Assembly (NCBI GenBank): GCA_013397455.1
Contig: VYZB01000382.1
Coordinates: 486,902 to 550,901, forward strand
Reading direction: 5' to 3'
DNA: 64,000 bases
Origin: Crotophaga sulcirostris
Taxonomy: Eukaryota; Chordata; Aves; Cuculiformes; Crotophagidae
The notes under the pieces are model-generated. The model was not told the origin of the DNA, made no database searches, and saw nothing but the letters and a program-made list of their open reading frames with translations. Shown here piece by piece: positions 1 to 15,984 of this stretch. Both the position numbers and the translations under genes were made by a program. How positions within the stretch are numbered: position 1 is the first letter of the stretch; each line of letters begins with the position of its first letter.

Positions 1-3000
1 GAATAATAAGTTTAATTGCATTATACTAGACAGACTTTTAAAAAAGATCTTAAGGCATGGGAATCAACTGATGCTCCAATGGGTTTGAAGGCTTTTTCTC
101 TGCTTGGGTGGCACAGACAAGAACTAGGCAAGAAGCTGTTTTACCTAAGAGTGCTTGTTCATCATATGTAAGAATGTGACATAGGGAATGAGACTATAAT
201 AAAACGTTCCCCTGTATCCAGTGTTCTCTTACTATCAACTTCCAGTGCCCTTGTCTATTAATGAGGTTGTCCAGTTCTGGTCCCAGCCAGTGTGACAGTC
301 AAAATGGACTAGGCGCTCCATTTCTGCAGATTATGTCTTTTTTTCCCTCTATTGTTCTCCTTGCATACGAACACACGCGTTCAGGCAATAAAATGAGAAG
401 ACACTAAAATGAACAAAACATCATATGGTTTCAATTCCTCTTGTTCCAGCACATGCACACTTACGTTACTACTGATTTAGCTACATTTCAGTAAACTTTT
501 GTTATCTGACTATAAAAGATAACTTGTATTCCTGCTCTTTGTACTTTACATAAAGTCACCAGCAAAAAAAAATAATCCATTCCTACATAGATCAAGAGAA
601 TGGTTCTCAGACTGTTTCCATTACTTCAAAAGAAATACTGATACCATTTGTAGTGTGGGCAAAAGTCTCATAATATTGCCAATAACATAACTGCAACTCT
701 AACAACAAGAAAAATATGTTCCTCTGATTATACATTTCTATTTACAAAATGCATTAGATGACTATTTACCTGTGACTGTGACAGTAGTTCCTCCTGTAAT
801 GTAATGATGCAGACCAAATAAGCTGAATTTTATATGATTAAAGTTTAAATATATCAGAGCAAGCACACACTAAGTATGTTTTGGTCCTCATAATGCTGAT
901 TTCCCATTTAATTGAACAGTATTCTACAAAAATACTATTAGATCATGGATCTATTTTCTTATACAGAGATAATATAACAGTTAACTATAGGATAGATGTG
1001 ATATAGCAGTGTACTGAAAAGAGGGGAGAAAATTCAGTAATAGGAGGCACCCTGAGAACTCTGTCTGGTTTATGAGATACTGGAAGAGCTCATCCTTTTG
1101 TAACTGAGTTTTATCTGGACTGAATTGTGTTGAGTCCTGGAAGCTGTTCGGATCATTATTGTTGTAGTACTGCTGACTATTTGATTGAAAACCGGGGAGG
1201 GGAGAGCATGTTACTTGTTCTACTGTTTTACTGTGAATGTATACATGTTCTTGTTCTGTAATCATCATTCAAAGTAAGTAAAGAAGAATTTTGCCACTCA
1301 TTTTTGAACATTCCTCTCTTCAAACCAAAGTGCCTTCATAATTGAAGCTATGTGTCTGAGTTGCATTGCATGTTTTTTTTAATATATACACTAAGCTATC
1401 CCTCATACACTTGCTGTTTGGGGTTCGGATCTTAGTTTTGGCAGAGCATAATGTTAACAGCAAAGTAAAAAGATTATGCCATTACTGATGGTATTATTGA
1501 CTTGGAAGTTAATTGAAGACACTACTTTCATAGACAACACAAAGTGATATCCAAGCCAAAAATTTCACATCCCTTATCATTATAAAAAAAGTCTTAGACC
1601 AATGAGCCCAGCTGTTCCTAAGCATCCAGCTGCTCCCCACCCTGACTTGCATATTTTATATATCCCAGAAGGCATTTAAGATCTGCAGCATCACTGTTGA
1701 GTTTATTGCACTATTACCTTAAAAACAGCATCAACTGGTATGTGGTAGTTAAGCAGAAAATTTACTGTGGATAGGTTATTGTTGCAAGAAAAGAATACTT
1801 CTCTCCTTTGCTAGTATTCTAGAAGACAAAATGGAATTTTGCTTATCTTTGGTAAGGAAAATAATAATAAATGTTTTTTTCACCCATAAGATATTTGCAT
1901 GGCTCCCATCTGTAACTGATCTTTCCAATGCAATTGCAAAATGAAGGAACTAACATTGAACATACAGTCTTTACGGCATAACTGGGCACTTAGATAGGGT
2001 CATATGAATAAAAGTCACTGGATTAAGGATGAGAAAAGAATAATGTTACAGCTCTAGAGACACATACTTGCAACTGTTTCATGTTAGTTTAATTTAATAT
2101 TTTTGCCTAATTATACTTTTTATTACTTCATTACTGTATTAGAGAACATCTACTAATATACTCCTGCAAAATTTCATTGACAATGTGAGCTAAATCAGGA
2201 CTTTCAAGTCACAGACTTTGAAAAAAGAAAGGAGAAGGGATATTTCTCTGAGAAGTAGTTCTGATGAAGCCTCTTATTTCTGTGGTGCATGTGTGAACAT
2301 TCTTGAAAGATACACGAAATATGCTTTACCTCACCTTATTTCTCTTTAGACATTTGAAATTTGTGTGGATGACAAAAAGGAATAAGAATCCTGTCTTTCT
2401 GCAGAAACTGGGTCTGAAAATGCACACAGACAAGGAAACATGAAATGACCAGCTTTGAACCCCAAAGTAATGAAGTTTTCACCTAAAATATTGTATGCTG
2501 GTAACTCTTACACATTCATCAATATATGTAGCACTACCACATTACAAATGCAAATAAACTCCTGCAAGATTTTAAAAAGGATGCGTTTTTTCTCTGAGAT
2601 GTTCCAAAACAATGCTGATTTTTTCAATCACAGAAGATGTTATTTCATCTACAACATTAGGAAAAAGGTACAAGGAACAGCAAAGTACATGTAAAAGGAT
2701 CATATAGAACAAACCGTAGGTGTAGCAATACTCTTGATAAAGTAATAACTTCTGGATTTTTTTTCCTAGGAGACTTCTTTCCCTTCCCTTGCTCTTTCAG
2801 CAGTTTTCATAGGATAATTTTCTAGATTAAACTTTGTCTTCTGCAGGCACAGTATCTGGCTTTCAAAGACATGCTAATCTGTGTGTGAAGCAAAGTACAT
2901 GATGCCCTACAGTGCCACCCTGATTAATGACTTGATTGGCGTTTCTTGTACTGAAGGGGAGTGGCAGGCTCTGAATTGGACATTGAATTCTCATAAAATG

Positions 3001-4515
3001 TTGTGTTTATTTTATATTTGCAAGAACAATTGTAGGCTTGGCTAGCTGCCCTGAGGAAACAGGACATTGAAGAAACACCCAAGTGTTTGTACTTTAAACA
3101 CGAGATGGTAGAGTTTTTCTGAAATGAATACCTGTATTGCATAATGCTGGAAAGGTATTTTCAGGGATTTTCTTTTCCTTTTATGAATAGATATGGTGTG
3201 ATTTCAAAGTTCGCTATTAGTATTTCTACAGTCCCAGTCGGAGTGTGCTTCAGTCTCTTTCATTCTCTCTTCACTTTGTTCTGTTAGCTTTCGTTACTTT
3301 TTAGCACTTCTTTAGAAATAGTCTAGCAAGCATATTTAAATACAGTAATGCATGTGTGGAAAGTTAATGCTGCTCTTGTTAAACTGAGAATTCACTTTCA
3401 GAATTCCAGTTTTAAGTATTGTAACTCTTGAATTTAGGGCACCTAAAGCAGGTAAATATTACATTATTAGTGTGAGTATGACTTGCAGTCCATCACCGTC
3501 ATAGCTACCAGTCAGCTAGCTGTGCAACCCCCAGGATAAGATACTGTACCATTATGCCATCCCTGCACAACACACACATAGGGTAAAACATAATGTCTGT
3601 GGGCCCTTTGAACTTAGGGTCTAGGACAAAAGTCATCTGAGCGTCTGCTTCTGGATGTCCCCTGAAGCAGTTATTTCACCTCCTGATCCCACAGAGAACA
3701 CGCTATGAGGTCCCAGCACGAATGCAGTAGTAGTGAGCCAGAAGTTCATGCTCTACTTCACTTTCTACAGAGACAAGTCATATTGTGCAATGGGCAGTGA
3801 CAACAGGACATGTGCATTTATCCTGTTTAGTGAAAGGCAAGAGACTGGTATCAAGCAGCACGATACATCTAAATGTATTCTCAGTACCAACATCAGGTGT
3901 TAATATTACTCTAGCATTCACTACTCAACACTTATGCCCTATGCAGTCCTGTATGATCTGCTGCAAGTGAACTTAATGCATGTCCGCCTTCTTCTACCCC
4001 TCTGGCTCCTGGTCGCATACCCTGGTAAAAATTTTCCTTTCCTAGCAAAGAGTTGATGAATGTGGTAGGCTAGGACTGTAGGGAGGCACTAGTGAAGGTG
4101 AAGCTTTTCATTTGGGTCAAAATCTTATAGGTTCAGATGGCTACTGCAGAGACGACATTAGCGAGGAAACAAGATGACAATGATAAAAAAAAAATACCAC
4201 CCCACCTTACACAAAACATCCTGAATGTCTTTTCTAAAATTTTAATAGGAGCACAACGGTACTATAATCCTGTTATTTTTGCCATCTGTCTCATGTAAGA
4301 CGTGATATGTTTACCACCAGAAAGTTTCCCTCCTTGTTGTATATTCTGTGTCAACACTGGACCATGCAGATAACAATCCAGTAGCAAACAACTGTTTTCC
4401 AATCAATCCACTAGGCTACAGCTAATTCTTAAGCAACATTTAACTGGAATCTAAACTGGAGTCGAATACTGAACTCTGGTCTTCTGATCTAGAAACCAAT
4501 GAACAAAAGAGAAAG
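1..4515. other. Gene-free DNA downstream of HS3ST1
   Basis: AT-rich, with no CR1 signature and no recognisable gene. The open frames present are under 100 codons and look random. Confidence 0.5.
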
Positions 4516-4516
4516 G

Positions 4517-4544
4517 AAAGATGCAATTCAGAAAATACTTTATT
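4517..4544 (-). terminator. HS3ST1: Distal polyadenylation signal and cleavage region of HS3ST1
   Basis: On the minus strand AATAAA occupies 4544-4539. About 20 nt further on comes a CA dinucleotide, followed by a strongly U-rich tract (CTTTCCTTTCTCTTTTG, read down from about 4522). Signal, cleavage CA and downstream U-rich element are correctly ordered and spaced for a genuine poly(A) site. It is preferred over the proximal hexamer because the latter lacks an obvious U-rich downstream element. Confidence 0.6.
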
Positions 4545-6165
4545 GAGTACAATATCATTTCATTGGAGGCTTTCGTCAAAGGTCTACTTTATAAAACACC
4601 ACCAACCTCTCTGAGGTCGAATACAGCTCGGGCAGGTGCACAAGGAGTGGGAGAGAGAGGGGCAGCATCTGCAAATCTTTATGCAAGCAGCATAATATGG
4701 GATATTTGCATCCAGACTGTACCTTGTCATAGTGCCCAAGTTTGCACCATCTCACCCAAAAAAGAATTAATGAATCTACACTAAAATTTAATATAGGATT
4801 GTAACAATCAGCTACAAGTTCAAATTTACAGGGTGTTGTCACTGCACATTCAATGACTAAACTCAAGATCATAAAATGAAAATTAGGAGCTCAGAATGAA
4901 AGCACCATAGTAAGCCTTGTGGGGAAACGGGATTAACTAAATCCATAAATTGATGGCTAACAAGTCATCATAACAAACGTAGACAAGGAGAGTTGTAATT
5001 TTCACCAATGTACTAACAACTAACTTCCATTCTAGCAGATGGAAGACCATAAAAGTTCCTGTAATCCGGGTTAATCCCACAACACACAAATCTAATCAAG
5101 ACCTTGCATCATGGTTCTTGGAAGGCGATTAAATTAACAGTAGTCCATAGGCAATTTTCAGTTGCATGAAGCACCTGCTCAACTTAGAGAAAACAGCATT
5201 AAATTAGGTACAAGTGTGGTAATATTTACATGAAAGAAGTTACTGCTTGTTGGAACACAGGCCAGCTAAGTTTTCTGGTGTAAATTTTCATTTTCAGAGA
5301 TGGTAAAGCATAAATATGCTATAAAATGCAGGAACAGTCATAATCAACCTTGAAAATGTCCCCATATTGCTTAAATTCTTCTTTCAACCCTCTTTCTTTA
5401 TGAAATATACATACATTCAGAGATGGTAGGAAGTTTTCAGGTTGACCATATTTCTGCAGCCAACTCTGGATTTTATGAGCTGATCCTCCCAGAATCTTTA
5501 GAAATCTGCCATGAAACCTGCACTGTACTGCCAAAGAATTTGAGGAGAACTTGTTATAACAATAAAGACAAAGGTAAGTACAGCAGTTAATGTCATATTA
5601 CACAGAGACTTCCATTGTCCTTTGGGTGTGCATGTTCCAACATGTATAAGTACCATTGCCTTATCAGGAAATAATTTTATAAAGTGGAATGGAACAATTT
5701 GCTAACTACAGCAATATTTTCAAATGAAAAATAAATTATTAAACTGCATTTTAGAGCAAACAAACAAACAAAAAAAGAAATGCAAAGTTTAGCATATGCA
5801 TTAGCAATTAGAAGAGAAATTCCAGAATAGTCCAGAAAGGCCAAAGTATTCAAATAATTTAGAAGGGTTCTGTTGAAATGAATCTCTTATTTATTAAAAA
5901 GACAACACATTCTCAAGAGAGCATCTTCTGCAGTGAAATAATTTAGTTTCTTCATATAGACACATCATACACAATGTTAACAACCATGAAAAACAATACA
6001 AAATGTTTTCAAATTTAACAAGTAGAAAAATATAACTAGCATATATGGCAATTGTGAATCTAATACTGTACAGAAGTATTTATGGATTTTACAAATAAAT
6101 TATAGCTTAAATGCCCTTTTTAAATTTCTAAATGTACATTGGAACATAGGTTCTGAAGCTTATCA
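4520..6165 (-). other. HS3ST1: HS3ST1 3' UTR (inferred, about 1.65 kb)
   Basis: This is the region between the TAG stop and the best minus-strand poly(A) signal. It is AT-rich, has several ATTTA motifs and A-rich stretches such as the one near 5758-5778, and shows no CR1 insertion. The two small open frames that overlap it resemble no known protein. A shorter form ending at the proximal AATAAA (5895-5890) is possible. The extent is inferred from signals, not from transcript data. Confidence 0.6.
5890..5895 (-). terminator. HS3ST1: Possible proximal polyadenylation signal of HS3ST1
   Basis: A minus-strand AATAAA lies about 270 nt after the stop codon. The downstream sequence is not clearly U/GU-rich, so usage is uncertain. 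If used, it would give a much shorter 3' UTR. Confidence 0.3.
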
Positions 6166-7256
<1,091 letters not shown>

Positions 7257-10200
7257 CTGAAAGAAGGAATAGAAAAAGCAGCACATTATTTTATACTCAG
7301 ACATAACCCTACTAAAGCCATACTGCAAGTATCTTTTGCTTTTCACAACTGAACAAGTTTCTTTAGCTTTCCCAAAACTAGGCTCACAGATCATTTGGTA
7401 TAATTAAATTCTGTAAAAGACAAGCATGTATAATAATACCATGAGAAAACTATTTCCAGTCATCAGGAGACATGAACATCATGAATCTTCCTCTTGCACC
7501 CAAGATTTATCCCGAGTATTATTTTTTATTATTTTTTTAAAATGTGATTTCATTGGAGTTGAACCACAATCACAAGAGAATTAAGTGCAGGTTTTCTATC
7601 TGCAAGAATAGTTTTATCTTTGAAACAAAACACAAAAAAGAAAAGGTAGACCCAAAGAACATCTCTAAAAGCTGAAGGTCTTGTAGGAAGTCTGGGAATT
7701 ACAGTCTCCTAAAGGATCATGTGACAGCAGTAACCTTAGAAGCAAAGCCTCCTGGAAAACAACTCAGACAATATATGTAGAGCTGCTCAACTGTGGGAAG
7801 GTGACGTTCTTCTAAGAAGAAGTTAGGAAGAGCTCTCTGTAAGTAGTACCCCAAGGAAAGGTTGAATTTTTTGCGTCGTTTTTAAGTGAAGTTAACATTT
7901 GCTTTGTGCTTAGGGTTTCTAAGGCTAGAGTCAGGTGGTATGCACTCTGATCATGCAAAAAGGCAAGATAATGAAACCACAGACAATACTATGACTGCAT
8001 CAACACAATGCTGAGTTGTGGGTCCAGCCATGATACTCAGGAAAGAAAACACACAATGGATATGTCTGAAGGTCATTTCAAGAGTTAGACAGTAAGCTGC
8101 TGTGATGTAAACAACTAGCCGTACACATTATCAAAAGGCTACTAAATACGACAACTGAACTCCATTTAAAGGTCGGGGTTTTTTAATGCAATGTTTGAAG
8201 TGAAATCTTAATGGTCTCACACATAGCATAGCTGTTTGGTTGTCATGTTATGAATGGGCTGCATATTCCAGCTGCCTAAATTAGGATGCCTTCCAAGGAC
8301 TTAATAACCTCAGAGGAGGGCTGGTGTAAGTATGATTTTAGTATTTAGAAGTGGAAGCCATGATGGCAAAGCACCTGACTGCTTCACCTTAGTAAGCTAC
8401 TGTAATTATGAATTTAAGCTTGGAACAGTGTGTACTGTACTGGCTAACAAGAGCTGAAATATGAAATTACATACAAACAACCCAAGGAAATGCAAGGGCT
8501 AGGTTTTGGAAATTCTCCAGGGAATCTGAAAAGAAACTAATGACTTTTCCACTATAAGCTAAGTCCCAGTGTGTCGAGGACTAATGATGTGTTTCTAAGT
8601 GATCTAGGAAGTTCCGTTTGATAGCTTTGCTTATACAGAGGTCATAACTCCATCCTGAATGGAGCAGGTTTGCTTCCTGATGTTTGCTACTGGATTATTA
8701 CTTCTACGCTTTCCCTTTTTCTAATCACTTTTAAAGGGCTATAAGGCAGTGGTATTGTTAGGAAGCAGAAATCAAGGCTGGAGAGGGAAGCGAAGTGTCA
8801 TGATAGATGTTAAGTCAAAAGAGTGCGTGCTTCCCTGTGTGTCTGCAGGCTTTAAGCTGATGGGCATGCCCTGTTTTGGGCAGAAGGTTATGCCCTGAGC
8901 AGTTCTGTGATGTCTGATGGAAGGTAACTTTGCAGAGGTATTTCTGGTTCTTTCGTTTTCGGTCACTGTTAAGTTTTACCTGGCTGAAAGAGCTCCATTT
9001 TGTCTGTCATCATTAATCACCTGCTCTCATTCCCTGTCCTCACCATTCCTGTTAATCTTTCTCAGATTAATCTACTTCAGTTTTAACAAGAAATAATCTT
9101 AATTGTTAGCCCCACAGTGAGTATGCTGGTGGAGGAACACTGGGTGACAGACAGTTCAATATAAGTAAATTCATGGTGGATGTCCCCACTGAGCTATACT
9201 GCCACTGTATTCAGCAGCAATGTGAGCAAATGGGTACAGCACCAGCCAGATTAGATCAGTGACTGATGGCAGCTCAGTCCATAAAAGCAACAAAACACCA
9301 ACTTTTGCTGAATTTTAAGGTCACAGATTAAAGGAATAGCCATCTAATTCAGGGTATATTTTAAGAGTCACTACCTCCATAAATAGTAAGTCTGAGTTGT
9401 TGTCTTAACACCTTACTGGAAAAGCATAATTGGATTCCAGTGAGGAAGAGGCTGAACCGTTGTTGGAAGGAATTAAGTTAAAGCCTAATGGTAGGAACCC
9501 TTATATCATAGTAATCAGATTGAAATATGCCATGCTACCAGCCAAGTTCTGCAATCAGCTGTCTGTCTCTGAAAAGATTTTAGCTGCTAGTCTTAGATAT
9601 TAGTGACAACACACTGCTAGGATATATTTTTTTAAAAAATGAACTATATCTACCTGTTCATTGGGATTGTTAATTTTTAATTCATAGTTTTCATATAACT
9701 CAGTTGCCAAAATTTTTTATTTAAGTCTTCCTGGGGCTGAGTACAGTATGGGAATATCTGGGGGAAATAAAAGACAGAAGGTGTCTCTTAAATGTAGCTC
9801 TACAGTTGTTTTGGCTAGCATTGCTCTTTGAAATCATACCTGTGGGATATTACAGGTGTGGTACCAAGGGCTTCAGCTCAGGTAGTTTTTTGAGCCCCCC
9901 ATGAGCTCTGCCTCAGTGTTTTCATGTTCTTAATTCCAATACCTTTTGGAGGACAGCTTTTTCTAAATAAACAAATGCAATTGTCTTCTGTTGCAACATG
10001 ATACCTCACAATAACATGGGAGTACCTTCTATTTCAGATATACAGAATTTCATTATTCCCCTCTAGTTATTTCTTCAGGTGCACAACAGGTGTTCTTACA
10101 CTGCAGAAAATTGCTACATCATTTGCAGCATTTACTGTCTTTATGGTTCATTGGGTAAGCATATCAGTAATTATGCCATTCAAAGTATTTATGTACTGTT

Positions 10201-13200
10201 GTTGTTTTACTTGCAAGCAATAAAGTTTTGTCTGCCTTTTCTTTCCATTCTCTTTTGTTTCCCTCAAACTCTATAGATTTGATACCTGGATCGATTATTT
10301 TGTAGTGTTAGACTAATGCAACACAATGGGCACGAGTGTGCCTCTAAATACAGCACAAAACATACGTTGTGTGGGTAAAGTGGTGTCCAGGAATAAACCA
10401 GCATATAAATTGGCTGTCTTTCAGCTTTCTTCTCTTATGTCCTCTTTAACGCTTTACGCAGATCTACAGTTTGGTGACTAGAATTACAGCAGTTTATATA
10501 AAATGATGCAAATGCGTATTCCGTAGCTTTATAATTTGTGGGTCTGAAAAACCATTTCAACGATAATAAGCATGCACTGAAGAGTTTATAGCAGCCACTC
10601 TGCCAAATAAGTTTTCTGCTTTAAGAATTCTCTTCTCTGCCTCCACACCTCATGCAAAGCATACTTGACTCCACTCAATGACTTTGTATTCCAGATTAGT
10701 ACAAAAATTTGACAGTCATTACTATTGTATTTGCTACAAGTAAATGAGCAAGTCGGTTAAAGAAACATAGTTTATGTTTAGTGGTGCTTTGAAGATTATA
10801 CCAAGACTTTTTTAATAGTCTGATTGCTTTTGCTTAATCTTTAATTTGGATTTTTGCAATTAACTAGCTAAATGTGCCCTACTGTTTATTCAACAAGATT
10901 CAACGTGGACATTGCCAATCAAATCAGCTTTCACGACTAAAACATCTTCAAAGGTAATAGTAACTTGGAAATAAATGAAAGCTTTTCTCAGTAAATGCAA
11001 TATGAGGGCCACAGCTGCCATATTTCATCAAGTTTTAAGCATATTACAATGCTCTTTGAAATGTGCCATTATTTATGGCCTCAGACAATCTCTTATCACA
11101 TTACCAAGGTATTTTAATGCCTCAGTATGTCTATCCTCAGTCATTGCCAAAGTCTGAACTCCCTATATTATATATAATTTAAAATCTAATTAGCAATAAC
11201 AAAATAAGGTAGTTTTTACTTGGACAGATGATTTATTTTTTGCTGTGCATAGGACTGGCCTGGATTTAACTCTGAACTTTCATAAAAGCCTTTGAGTTAG
11301 CTGCTGAAGTGTGTAGGAGGGAACATACGGAGCATCTGTAGGGCAGTCGGTATGAGTGAGGTGGAGTCTGATGGCAGATCTGACAGGGGGATACTTTACA
11401 AGAAAACCCCCACGGTAACACACTGAGAGGTTTGGCAGAGCTAATAAAACACAGTTACTGCCAGCACAGTGACTGGGAGATGGAAGACTATATCCTTTCC
11501 ATGAACATGCAGGTGACTTCACCTTCATTAAAGAGAAGCTGTGTTTCTGTGTTTCTATAGGGACTGAGGATGAACTGGTTAAGTTTCATACCTCCTCACT
11601 TTCTTTCCTTGCAGAGCTGAAGTCCTTCACCGGAAATCTTTGACCAGGCATCTCAAAAAGCACACTCTGACCTGAATGAGAATCTTAAGAGGTTCTCACA
11701 GGTCATTTGCTAAAGTTTGTCTCTAGAGGGAGATTAGAGCTAAAAATCTGAGGGAGGCATTTGGCTCTTATATAGTATATTCACTTTTGTAGATGGGATA
11801 GAGCCTCAGGACAGTTTGTGGACTGTATTTTCCTTTGTGCATACTTGGGCACTCAATACTGCAAAATATAAGACTAGCTGGCTAAAACTATCCGTGTAGT
11901 ACAAACCACACATCTGCTATGCTGGCTTCTTATACTGGAAAAAAAATCCATAACTGAGCTAACCAATGTTAAACTTTCTAAACTGAAGAAAACTCAGTGA
12001 TCTGAAATTTGAATTCAGTGATATGTTTAAAAAAACTGAACTAGCTCAACTGTAGTGTTCTTGGAATTATAAAAAAACCTCATTGATATGAATAGTATAT
12101 ATCCCCATCCTCTAAAAATAGATGGTGTCTGCCATAGGATATATTCCTTAGTTGTTTACACCAGCTCTTTTGAGTGACACTTTGTATCCAGCTAGCATAA
12201 AACTCCCTAGTACAGCTATCACTTAAATCTCAATCAAGAGCAGGAAAGGAAAGGGAATACATTTTTTAAAACATTACTAATCTATTTTATGAAGCATTTT
12301 TATCCTTGGAAACATATTCTTCATTTTGCTAATTTTAACTATTAAACAGTCTCACAATACCCTCTTCAAGAAGAAATGCTTCCCACACTTCCACCCCTCC
12401 AATTTTAAATCACATTTTAACAGAACTTTTAAACATGCCAATGAAATTCTCAAATTCCAGTTTTCAGTATTAACTACAAGTAATTACCTATAGTAGTGAG
12501 TGCTACAGAGACAAGTGTACTAAATGAAATAGAATTACACTACTAAAGCCATAGATCTCTAGGGGCATAAACTATTGATCAGCTCATGACATATTAAAAA
12601 AGCCATCTGCGCATTAAGAAGGGAGGTGAAAAGATAAGTAACTGTATCAACCTGTAGTACAGTGCCTAAGTGATATTATCTATGTACATGTCCCAAGTTA
12701 AATTAAAAAAAGCTCTAAAACCAGAAGAAATTAAACCATGACTAACTTTTACAGTCAGTGTATTAAGAAATCTCATCATAATTTCAGTGCTATTAGGATA
12801 ATATATTGTCTATCAGCTCCAAGACTTCAGAAATATACTTTTTAAACGTATCTAAATTTTGGTTAGGGGAACTTCACAGCTAAGGAAAGCTGACTTGGTG
12901 GGAAGTATTTTTGGCTGCAATCTGCTATATTTCTGCACCTGCTGTGATAAATACAGTTTATACAAATTAGCTAGGTCACTAGTTCATGACTTCTAAAGAA
13001 GGAGTTCAGCTCTACCGTGAGCAATAAAGCAGCAAATTTATAATAGATTATGTTATATATAACATGCACTCTTTTCCTTAAGGTCAGAAAGGACCACTGC
13101 AATCTTTCATGCCAAGAGATCATAAAAATTTTTAGAAGAGAGAATATCCTAGATTTCAGAGAACCTCATGCAGATAGAAATAAAATGGGACAGTACAGTA

Positions 13201-15804
13201 GAATAAAAATAAACTGGAAAAAGTCAGGATACAAAGAGTTTTTTGTACTGAATGTTAGTATGGAATCCCCCTACCACCTTCTAGCATTTTTTTTAATATC
13301 AGGACTCAATTTTTCTCATAAAGAGAAAGGTTATGCTGCACCACTGCCTTCCCTATCCCCTCATAACCCCAAATGTTCAATTCAAAATCCAGAAATTACT
13401 CCCCATCTCACTTCCCAAGCAAAATGGGTCACATTCTAATTAGGAAGCAGAAGTTAGAGTTGCTTCCTAATTCATCAAAGCTGTCCCCAGGAAAACAACC
13501 TGTGTGAAAGGACGGCTTCGTCCTTTCTTGCTCCCTTTCTGTACAAAGGCTCACCTTACCTGGATGTACTGAAAAAGGGAACAGAGTAGATTAAGCAATT
13601 CCATTCTCATTGCCTCTGCCAAGCAATTTCTTACCACTGTCTGAAGCTGTGGGCCCAGTTTCAACCACCAATAAGACATTTAAAACAGCAATAAAAACAA
13701 ATAACCCCAAACCTCCAAATAATCTTTTAGTTCATATTCCAGGCTGATTTCTGTGTCTTCCACTCTTCTGCCTTCAGAATAATACTGGAGTAGAGTATGT
13801 ACTGGTGAGGTCATCTCTCTATTAGACTTAGCTAAACCAATCAATGTACTAAGTGAAGCACTACATGGTGACCTGGAGGGAACCTTCACATGCTCCAGAG
13901 AGAGAAATGAGATGACCCAGCATGGTCTTCTATTTTGGACTGCCTAAGCATATTTTCAGTTCTCTTTTTCTTATTATCAAAACTTTACAAGGAAATCCAT
14001 CAGTTTTGACATATTTTTGGCCTCCGACAGCTTCTTGACTTTGGGTGGCATGTCTAGAAGAGGGAAAGGAGAGATCCCACAATAGTCACACTAACAGAAA
14101 TATTTCTGGTTTCCTTTAATGAAAAGCAAAAGAGTTATATGTACCTATATATGAATGTATTCCTGTGTATTGGAAAACTGGTTCCCACCCACTCTGTTTT
14201 CCTGTATTGTCTGTGGAAGCATATGCCCAATTCACAATAACCACGGTAGTGTTCTGACAAGGAAGGGACACAGACTGGAACCTGGTAATGTTGGGGTTCG
14301 AATTTGCTCTCTCAAATTAATGCCTCTCCACTGCAGCAGCTGGCTTTGCCTCAGATACATAATCTTGCTGCTGACTTACCAGAGGCATTTATTTGGCTAG
14401 GTAATACCAAAAACCTCTGCCTTCCCCTTTCCAAAAAGGGAAAAACAAAGAGAGTGGGTACTGAAAGGGTGGATGTGCTAAAAGTGATGCCAGTAACTGT
14501 GCTTGTATAAGTGCTCATTTATGAGCAATGTGGGAAATGCACTTTTTTGAGAGTGCAAGAAATGCTGGCAGAGGTAAATTGTCATAATTATTATATTTAT
14601 ATGTATATTTACATATTAAGTTTTATAACCAGTGAATATACAGGCATACACTGAATTGAACCTGTTCTACTAAGTGTTTCACTTGTTATACTGCAGAGGT
14701 TCTCTGTGGGAGTGGGCAATGAATGGGTCTCTCATGCCTCTTGATACCTGCAGACACTCTGCACTCATGCCATTCAAGATTGGTATCCATAGGACTTCCC
14801 AGATATTTTTTCATCCCCAGTATCCAAAGGGGAATGGTCTTGCAACAGGGAAAGCCCGTAACCTGCTGCACTAATGTAGAGAGGAAGGCAAGTCTTTAAT
14901 ACCCAGTCAATCGAGGTGATTGAACTGCCCATACTTAGCTGGATGCCCTTTCCTGATCTTTCCAACATCTAGAAGACAAGACCAAATCAGAACTCTTCCA
15001 GCTGGGTATTGTCACCTCTCCCTCCTGGTGTTCTTTTGCCCCCAAAAGATGAGAACCTCTTACACTCTTATCCCTGGAAAGCACCCTGAGAATTGCAGTA
15101 ACTAAGCCTTCTCTGTACTGCCCTAGGGAGCCAGCCCTTCAAAACAGAAGTGAGCTTGAGTTTAAGGCACTGTGTTCTCCTGCCAGCCCCCAAGGGACTG
15201 CTTTGCCCTCCAGCCCTACGCAGTTTGCCAGGTTCCAGTTCAGCACGTTGCATCCAGCATTCAGCAAGGGAACGGATCAAAGATGCTCAGAGGAGCTTTT
15301 ACAAGTTGTCTGCTGTCAAGTGGGAGCCCCGCGCTTTGCCACCTTCCTACACGCCCTTGTCATTTAGCCACAGAGGAAATAGCGAGGAAAAAAAAATAAT
15401 AAAAACAAACCAACCAACCCCCAAAACCCCAAACCCTGGAAACAAACAGATTACAATTCAGGTGCCGTCGACCACTTTTGCTTTTTCTCTCCTTTCTTTT
15501 CGTCTCCCCCAACCCCACCCCCGAGAGCGATGCCCCCCCAGAGCCCGGCTCGGTGTGCGGCACGGGTGCGCCGCTTCCCCCCGAGACTGGGGCTGCCAGG
15601 CTCGGCACGGGCAAGGGTTCCTCGGTCCCGCAGCGGCGCTCGCCTCCCGCGGGCGCGGAGTTCGCACCTGCCGGGAGCAGCTGCCGGGAGGCAGTGCAGG
15701 GTGTCAGAGGGGAGGGGAAGCGGTAGACTCTCTCTGCGAGCGCCCCGACACCAGCACCACCTGCCTCCACCCCAAAGTTCCCACCGCCCCCACGCACCAC
15801 TCAC
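7257..15804 (-). other. HS3ST1: Inferred HS3ST1 intron 1 (8.5 kb)
   Basis: The interval is bounded by a GT donor (GTGAGT, 15804-15799) inside the CpG island and an AG acceptor (7258-7257) before the coding exon. The interior is AT-rich; many small open frames occur in it, but none resembles a known protein. No CR1 fragment is visible, in contrast to the DNA upstream of the gene. The part nearest the promoter (about 14700-15440) becomes progressively less AT-rich. Additional alternative first exons within this interval cannot be excluded. Confidence 0.55.
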
Positions 15805-15968
15805 CGCCGGGGCGCGGAGCCGTGCGGCAGCGCCCGCCCCGCTGTTCCATGGGCTTCCATGGGCGTCCGCGGGTGCCGGGAGAAGCAGAGCCGGGGGAAG
15901 CGCTCCTAGTGGCGCCGGGGAGGGAAGGAAAGCGAGCGCCCGCTATCGTCCGCTGCGCCTGCCTGGAA
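15805..15968 (-). other. HS3ST1: Inferred non-coding first exon of HS3ST1
   Basis: The 3' boundary is supported by an excellent donor read on the minus strand, CCGGCG followed by GTGAGTGG. The 5' boundary is a guess: about 30 nt downstream of an AT-rich element (GAATAAG near 16001-15995) that itself follows GC boxes. The exon would contain two overlapping upstream start codons, at 15860-15858 and 15850-15848. It lies inside the only CpG island of the window and points at the HS3ST1 coding exon. Other transcription starts within the island are possible. Confidence 0.5.
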
Positions 15969-15984
15969 GCAGCGGAGCCGGCGC

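Noticed and set aside
13050..13439. 129-codon plus-strand open frame in the inferred HS3ST1 intron
   Set aside because: Random-looking composition and no known domain. The start is GGTCAGAAAGGACC-like, which hints at an old repeat but is too diverged to call.
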